Translations under genes and position numbers: made by a program
DNA from: Arion vulgaris
Lineage: Eukaryota > Mollusca > Gastropoda > Stylommatophora > Arionidae
Assembly (NCBI GenBank): GCA_020796225.1
Contig: CM036755.1
Location: 84,887,803-84,951,802 of the forward strand
DNA length: 64,000 nt
Direction: 5' to 3'
Notes under the pieces: model-generated
What the model saw: the letters and a program-made list of their open reading frames with translations, nothing else
Databases searched by the model: none
What the model was told of the DNA's origin: nothing
Shown here: piece after piece, positions 57,885 through 64,000 of the stretch
How the letters are laid out: each line of letters starts with the position of its first letter
How positions within the stretch are numbered: the stretch's first letter is position 1

Positions 57885-59570
57885 CACCATCATCATCAAG
57901 GTGCGTATCTTTTATAGGACGTTGCTCTCATTGCAGCGCATCTCTCTCTCTCTCGATCGTTCTTTTCCAGCCATTTTTATCATTCTTATTGTGACATTTA
58001 AACAGCCGTTGGCAAGAACGTGTTTTACGTCACATCGTTCAGTACCATTTGGAGCTCTAGTGCTTATCCTTCGGTGAAGTGTTCGATTTCAACCATCGTT
58101 TACTGTGTTCGCACTCCGTCAGTCTTTGACTGTTCCCAGCCGACCTGCAAGACAGCTTGTTGCTATTTTCTTTTAGGGTAGCGACCCTTAGACAACCAGC
58201 CCTCTGTCGGGCTGTTGAGAGTCATCTGCACAGACAACCTGTCTTTTTCTAGACAGCTTGGTTGTATTGCCGTCCAGGTTTGTGTACGGTTTATTCCACT
58301 AGACTTTGATTGTCCCCAATCAAACTACAAGGCAGCAGTAGTTCCCTGCGAGCGGAAACGCGCACTGGATTCAACTTCTGCTGGGCTTTCCAGTTTTGAT
58401 GCACATTTGGGTGGTACAATCACCCTTGCACCTACCATGCCCTCTCTCCGCTACACCATCACCGTCGTGCACGTCTGCCCAGCAGTGGGATCACCCCTGC
58501 ATCGCCCACATGCGTGCTCGCTCTGCCCTGGTGCCTGCTTCACCATCTCAATCAGTTCTCATCGTGCTCACATATATTTCTAGGCTGTCCGAACCCGGGG
58601 CGTAAATCGGGCCCCACGTGAAACTCATCTCGAGCCCAGGTTTTGCTCCACGTGAGCCCACATCTCTTCTCTGGATCACCCTCATCCCTTTATGGCCATC
58701 CCTCAGCTATTCTTCCATCGGCAGAGAGACGAGCATTAATAGTCACTCTGGGATTCCGCTCGTCTGTGTTGTGAGCAGATCTCATCCAACATGACTACGT
58801 CTGCATCTCTACCACAACCATATAGCTCTCCCTCGATCATCGCCCTCTTAGCCAGAACGGAGTCAATGTCTGTTACCAGGGTCACCACGAGGAGGTGGGT
58901 TAGGATTTTGATTAGTGCCAGCTCACTAATCCTGGCACGGCGTTGTCCCCATGCGTCTTTGACCCCGCAGCACATCTGAAATTCATCGTCTCTAGCCAGT
59001 TCACCCACTTCGTCGATGGTCATATTCACGGTTTCTTTAATTTCTTGCATCCATCTTCTTCTTCGTCTGCCTCTTCGTCTGCCTCTGCGTCCTGGGACCC
59101 TGCCCTCTAATATTGTTCTCTCTAGACTATCGTGACGCTTGATGTTTCCACAGTATCTAATTTTTCTGGAGAGTATGTTGTTTTTCAGCCGATTGTCTTT
59201 AACGTTTTGTTCTTTCAGGACGTCAGTGTTCTTTCTTTTCTCTGTCCATGGTCTTCGGATGATCTTTCGGTAGTATTTAGTTTCGAAGGACTTAATTTTC
59301 GTTCATGTTTTTTGTGTAATGGATCATGATCCACAACCATATGTAGCCATTGGAAAATGCATGTTCTCAATATTTTAAATTTTAATATGTTGCTGGCGTT
59401 TTGCCCTATGTTCTTCATAGTGTAACTTCTTGATTGCTATTGCCAATCTTCTTGAGATCTCTTTGGAGCAGTCGCCGTTATTGTTAATTATTGAGCCCAG
59501 GTATTCGTAGCTCTCTACACATTGGAGTTCTTCATGTTTATTTGGATGTTAGGTGAGCCTTTTGCTTTGT
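57885..59570 (-). mobile_element. LINE 3' region split by a ~1 kb insertion (L18)
   Basis: Right part (59570-58968): TCIFQWLHMVVDHDPLHKK, HERKLSPSKLNTTERSS-like, RRRWMQEIKETVNMTIDEV, GELARDDEFQMCC. Left part (57945-57885): reverse complement of GCAGCGCATC...TATAGGAC...CATCATCATC, the 3' end seen in the 51285-51720 copy. Between them is unrelated GC-richer DNA. Confidence 0.78.
57946..58967 (-). mobile_element. Unidentified ~1 kb GC-richer insert in the LINE
   Basis: Bounded by GCAGCGCATCT (left) and GCAGCACATCT (right), a probable target duplication. Its composition is GC-richer than the flanks. A minus frame reads ISELALIKILTHLLVVTLV, DIDSVLAKRAMIEGELYGC, ending at a stop near 58736; I do not recognise it. 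Strand is uncertain. Confidence 0.5.
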
Positions 59571-60319
59571 TAGTTGACATCAAATGACATCAAATTTGTG
59601 TGTTGATTATGTGTATATATATATATATATATATGTACATATATTTATCAATATATATGTGTATGTCTCTGGTCTAAACGACAGTAGTAAAGAAAAACAA
59701 ATATATATATATTTAAATTGTCACACCGAATACAAGATATTGTCCACACACGCTTTCTGTTCGTGTTGACTCAAGTCAAATACGGTTGAACGACCGTACA
59801 AATATATATACCGTACAAATAAACACGCATACACAGCAAACCCATCTACATAATAAAAGCATATAGACACACATCCACATTAGAAGAATGTGTATTACAC
59901 ACATAATGTACGCGCACACATACATATACACGTCCTGAATTCCGATAAAGTGCACAATAACCCCTCCCCTCCCCACCCTCTATCTACTAATAAACAAACT
60001 GCTGATGTCTAAGGTAAAGCTTTAAAGAAATTTCTAAAAAGGACACATTTACCTCTCAGAAAGGGAAAAATCAATAATCGATATCAGTGATCAATTGAAA
60101 GTTACAAAACAGGAAATCTATAGGAATCTTGATCAAGTTCAGAGTCGAGGACGATAATATCCCGGATCCGTTTAAAGGGAAAATGTACGTGTCCGGTTAA
60201 ATGAGAAATATTGAAAGCAATATCATTGTATGGTAAATTCAATGTTTGAAATCTATACCAATAGACGTCTACTGATGTTTACTTTAGTTATGAGAAATTG
60301 AACACCATCGGTATGTTGA
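59571..60319. other. Unassigned, with short (TA)n tracts
   Basis: TA microsatellites at 59610-59635 and 59700-59715, purine-poor ACAC-rich DNA near 59820-59940; no coding block supported. Confidence 0.45.
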
Positions 60320-60572
60320 CGGGGTTCTCAAGGCAAGTCAAGAATAGTAACACTGTCACCTACAAGGCATGTAGTAAGTGGAGTCTGAGCTAGGGGCTTA
60401 GGGAAGCTACACTAGTCAATAACAAGCGTCGCAGAAATCGAATGTGCTTGCCTAATTGTGGGCGCGGAACAGGCACAACGTACTATCGCTCTCCTAAGCT
60501 CAGATCACATACAAATCACAAAGAGTGATATCAATAGTGGTTGATATGGAGCTTTGGAAGAGAAGAAAAAGA
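60320..60572 (+). mobile_element. SINE family A copy
   Basis: CAAGAATAGTAACACTGTCA, AGCGTCGCAGAAATCGAATG, ending GATATGGAGCTTTGGAAGAG. Full length, diverged. Confidence 0.78.
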
Positions 60573-60594
60573 TTGACAAATTAGTTTTCATTTA

Positions 60595-61140
60595 TTCGAA
60601 ACTTGTTTTATTATTTCTCAAATGTATACACTGCAAGAAATGATCAAAGAATCACAAAGCAGGTTTCGAAGTGGGATGCAGATGGTTCAAGAAAGAGAGG
60701 ACGACCTAGGGAGACCCTGAAACGAACTTTGCCGAGCGAGAGAGACATATCAGTCTCAGTTTCATGTTGGAGATCAAGCGAATTGTCCAGGATAGAAGGG
60801 GATGTTCTTCAGTCTTTTCGCGACGTTTCTTTCTGCGATGAGGACACTATAACAGGATTTTGAATCGATCCAGCAATTTAAGCAGTTTGGAGTTACCCGT
60901 TGTAAAAGTAGATACGGATGGTCTGAGTGAGGGGCAGAGTGAGGAGTGTGTTTAATCAGAGAGCCACGGGAACCATCAGTATGCATACTCTATGATATCT
61001 GTAGGGGGAGACTGAGCACCTATGGGTCTGTGTGGAGTGCACTGACGTCAATTTAGTAACCAATAAACAAAGAGCGGTATGGAGAAATTGATTGCAGGCC
61101 CTATGTAACGTATACCGGTACGAGAGGAATTATTATTATT
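60595..61140 (+). mobile_element. LINE tail (L19) interrupted by an RNase H-type LINE 3' fragment
   Basis: 60630-60790 reads RNDQRITKQVSKWDADGSRK, RGRPRETLKRTLPSE, as in the 17490-17900 copy. At 61074 the 3' end of the same element resumes (GCGGTATGGAGAAATTGATT; CGGTACGAGAGGAATTATTA). Between 60790 and 61070 is the 3' end of the other family (as at 13614-13975: GAGGACACTATAACAGG; AGTGTGTTTAATCAGAGAGC). This is a nested insertion. Confidence 0.75.
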
Positions 61141-61689
61141 AATTATTATTATACCCTGCATTAGAAATATAACACGCACATGCTATTGTGGAATTTAGGC
61201 AGATATTTTCAAAGATATTGGACAATGTCGGCGAGAAACGAATCAAATAGCTGATTATTGTGTGATGTTTCTATGAGGATGGACACAAACGTGATCAATA
61301 TCAACAATTACTGTTTAGTTGTCATAACAAATGGTTACTAGATTTCATGGACTAGTAGTTAGTTTCTTGTCAGATTGATTCATTGATTGGTAGAACTATC
61401 TTCATTGCATTTCAGTGAAAAACCAGGTGTTCTGCAATATTTTGTTTTGATACACGAAGAGTTTAGCGGCAGTGCATGAACTCCGTAGCCCCGACGAAGG
61501 TCCGTGATGTAATTTTGAAAATTGTCAAAATGTGTGCAGGAATTTTATTTCTGGCAACCGTGTCCTGACAGTAATATGTCCTGTCTTGTATGAACTATGC
61601 TCTTCATTCTTATCTAAACAACAGAAGTATAATTGATCAACTTTATTTGAGATTATGCAAGCCAATACATTCAATGTTCATAATTTTCA
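61141..61689. other. No recognised gene
   Basis: AT-rich; a weak SINE-like scrap (TTTAGCGGCAGTGCATGAAC) near 61460. Confidence 0.4.
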
Positions 61690-62100
61690 CTTTTCACCAA
61701 TGTTGTTATATCTCAATGTTCAGACGTTGCAAATATATGTACTTTTCACTCTTCACAATGTGTTAGTAACATCTCAATGTTCAGACGTTGCAAATATATG
61801 TTTTGCATTTCTTTCACCAATGTGTTAGTTACATCTCAATGCTCAGACGTTGCAAAATATATGTACTTTTTCACTTCTTTCACCAATGTGTTAGTTACAT
61901 CTCAATGTTCAGACGTTGCAAAATATATGTACTTTTTTCACTTCTTTCACCAATGTGTTAGTTACATCTCAATGTTCAGACGTTGCAAAATATATGTACT
62001 TTTTCACTTCTTTCACCAATGTGTTAGTTACATCTCAATGTTCAGACGTTGCAAAATATATGTACTTTTTCACTTCTTTCACCAATGTGTTAGTAAACTT
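61690..62100. repeat. 61-68-bp tandem repeat, 6 copies
   Basis: Unit ATCTCAATGTTCAGACGTTG, CAAAATATATGTACTTTTTC, TTCTTTCACCAATGTGTTAG at 61713, 61774, 61836, 61902, 61970 and 62035. The later copies are longer by homopolymer growth. Confidence 0.92.
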
Positions 62101-62264
62101 TTGTATACATATATATATATGAAATGGGAGGGGAGAGGGTCCCTGTGTCGTGGAGTAAGATGTCGGACTCTAGCTATTTACTCGAATAAATACTTTCTCA
62201 GTGTTCTCTGATCTCAGTTTAGGCAAGATCGAGTTTCTAGTCCTATCGGATACGGGCAAATCTT

Positions 62265-62522
62265 CTTCTTCTTCGAACGCTCCATATCGACCACTTGTTA
62301 AACCAGTTTGTGATTTGTTTGTAATCTGAGCCTAAGAGTGATTGTATGTTGTTCCATTTATATGCTTACAAGTCGGCAAGCACATCATATTTATGCTACA
62401 CTTTTTATTTACTAGGGTAGCTTCCCTAGGCCCCTACCTCAGTTGTCTTTCACGACATGCATCGTAGGTCGCAGTGGTACTATTCATTGCCTCCCTTACG
62501 GGCCCTGCCACCACACGGACGT
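62265..62522 (-). mobile_element. SINE family A copy
   Basis: CTTCTTCTTCTTCGAACGCT at the left, CCACCACACGGACG at the right. Full length. Confidence 0.82.
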
Positions 62523-62749
62523 AATATGGATTGAAACTAAAATGATAAATATCTCCATTGTTTCTAATTGACATGTATTCACGCGTTTTATCCTTGTTGG
62601 ATCCTGACATCTTCTTGTGTAAGACAGAGAAGCACACACGGTTACTCCCCGAAATGCAGTGATGATGGTCCAATCAGTCAATCAGTCAATCAATAATAAA
62701 TAGAAAGTGGGTGCACGGATACATTTCTCACTGTGAATGTGGACGTTTC

Positions 62750-62970
62750 TGGCTTAGCGGTAGTGAGCTCGATCGCAATCCAAGAATAATTGGTTCAAAC
62801 ACCACAGTGGGCAATTTGGAAGTACATTTTTCATGTGGATTTTTACGAACGGTAAAAATGCACCTGATCGTTTCAAAAGTAATGGTAAACTATTGATCGT
62901 ATACGTGGTGCCTACAAAAATCAAGTCCTGGTTTTACTGTTGTTGATGGTGACGTCCTGTAAAGGATATG
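62750..62970 (+). mobile_element. SINE family D copy (reference copy)
   Basis: TTCTGGCTTAGCGGTAGTGA head (A box), TTGGTTCAAACACC B box, GGCAATTTGGAAGTACATTT, ACGGTAAAAATGCACCTGAT, GGTGACGTCCTGTAAAGGAT end. About 215 bp. Confidence 0.82.
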
Positions 62971-63099
62971 TCACAATTATTTATTTTCATATTGTGTGAC
63001 TACTCTGATGTAACCCTTGATATATTTTATACCTCACGTCATGTGTCCTAAACGTGTAGAAATCTATGCGTTTAGGGCCTACCAAACCAATGTGCAACG

Positions 63100-63190
63100 T
63101 ATACACTTTCTTGGCAAAGATGAAACATATCACAAAGAGTGATTAAAATTGGTGTAAAGAACGAACGCAAAGAAGAAGAAGAAGATACCT
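63100..63190 (+). mobile_element. SINE family A 3' scrap
   Basis: ATATCACAAAGAGTGATTAA and AACGAACGCAAAGAAGAAG with (GAA)n tail; only the last ~90 bp, diverged. Confidence 0.55.
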
Positions 63191-63204
63191 CACGTGTACT
63201 GCTG

Positions 63205-63452
63205 CTGCTGCTGGGGCCCGCAAGGGCAGCAAAGAATAGAAACACCGCGACCTGCAAGGCATGTCGTAAGAGGCAACTGATGCAGGACCAAGTGAAGCTA
63301 CCCTAGTAAATAAATAGCATCGCTGAAATTGGATGTTCTGGCCTACTTGTAGACGCTACTGACACAAAGTACTATCGCTCTTAGGCTCAGATCACATACA
63401 AATCGCACAGAGTGGCTAACAAGTGGTCGATATGGAGCGCTCGAAGAAGAAT
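63205..63452 (+). mobile_element. SINE family A copy
   Basis: GCTGCTGCTGCTGGGGCCCG, AGGCATGTCGTAAGAGGCAA, CTACCCTAGTAAATAAATAG, ending GATATGGAGCGCTCGAAGAAG. Confidence 0.82.
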
Positions 63453-64000
63453 ATATTTATACTCGCCGCGCTAACGTCTGCACTTTAAGAAATAAAAATA
63501 GAACAAAGATTCAGCACTCGCTCTTTTCAAATCAGCCTTGACGGAATTCTCGCCAATGCATTGCAACCGTGACTTATAGCCCACTCAACCGTGTGATTCT
63601 GCACGCTGACACCGTGGGAGTTTGTTTACGCTTCTGAGTTCCAGAGTTCGTCCTGATATTATCACGTTCATTTCCAGCTTAAAGACAAACAAAAATAGTG
63701 TTTACCGACACTATGTAACTATGTGATAACTCAGATGAAGTAATAACTCAGTTAATGTGTCCTAGTCTTGCAGATTGTCTACTATAATTAGTATATGCTA
63801 GTTGCATCATTAATAAAGCGGTGATTGTGTTCTCTTGCATTGAACCTTGCTACTTGGAACTATTTTCTGATTTTTGATTACTAAGTTATTTGTTGATAAC
63901 AACACAACTGGAAAAAGTTAATGCTAAATTAAATTAAATTTAAATTGATGTTAAAGTGCAGCCAAGTTAAAGCTGGGTTAAAATTAAATATATATATATA
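63453..64000. other. No recognised feature; AT-rich end
   Basis: No coding block seen. TTAAATTAAATT words at 63925-63985 and (TA)n at the edge. Confidence 0.45.

Noticed and set aside
58215..58605. Plus-strand 122-codon frame in the GC-richer insert
   Set aside because: No recognised motif, and openness is expected in GC-richer DNA; the opposite frame looks at least as plausible and neither is supported.

Overview
The window looks like nuclear DNA of an invertebrate animal, most likely a lophotrochozoan and perhaps a mollusc. The reasons are spliced genes with GT/AG introns, AT-rich sequence, many non-LTR retrotransposon fragments, tRNA-headed SINEs, a hAT transposon and very abundant minisatellites. 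The species call is inference; I recognise no sequence that fixes it. No rRNA, intact tRNA, CRISPR or bacterial-style operon was seen.

Two spliced host genes can be supported and they point away from each other. Gene 1 is on the minus strand. Its exons lie at 7852-7660, 7329-7270, 5293-5078, 4089-3949 and 2709-1, and it runs off the left edge. It encodes a coiled-coil N-terminal half, then a ladder of five QT motifs 11-12 residues apart (the pattern of multivalent dynein light chain LC8 ligands), then a long Ser/Asn-rich tail built from 8-residue and 7-residue coding minisatellites. A minus-strand exon-like block at 44496-44309 fits its reading frame and could be an upstream exon across a ~36 kb intron. 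Gene 2 is on the plus strand, with exons at about 44823-45439 and 47835-51067. It encodes a helical N-terminal half, a Ser/Asn-rich coding minisatellite, a coiled coil made of exact three-heptad repeats, and a C-terminal Cys/His zinc-binding-like cluster. I cannot name either gene.

Between and around them the sequence is dominated by tandem arrays, roughly two fifths of the window and about twenty unrelated unit types. The largest is a 63-bp satellite at 30.35-41.5 kb (about 177 copies) in which nearly every unit carries a 3' splice-acceptor-like TTTCAG. Others are a 23/24-bp G-rich array (11.5-12.9 kb), a compound (TG)n array (21.5-24.1 kb), a 35-bp array (25.0-26.9 kb), a 97-bp array (28.0-28.9 kb), a 34-bp array (41.9-43.6 kb) and a 28-bp array (52.9-54.4 kb).

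The remainder is mainly dead transposable elements: at least nineteen 3'-end fragments of RT-type LINEs (some with RNase H), three SINE families here called A, B and D, one deleted hAT element, and a probable hAT-type MITE end. Several arrays abut the end of a LINE or SINE, which suggests that these ends seed tandem repeats.
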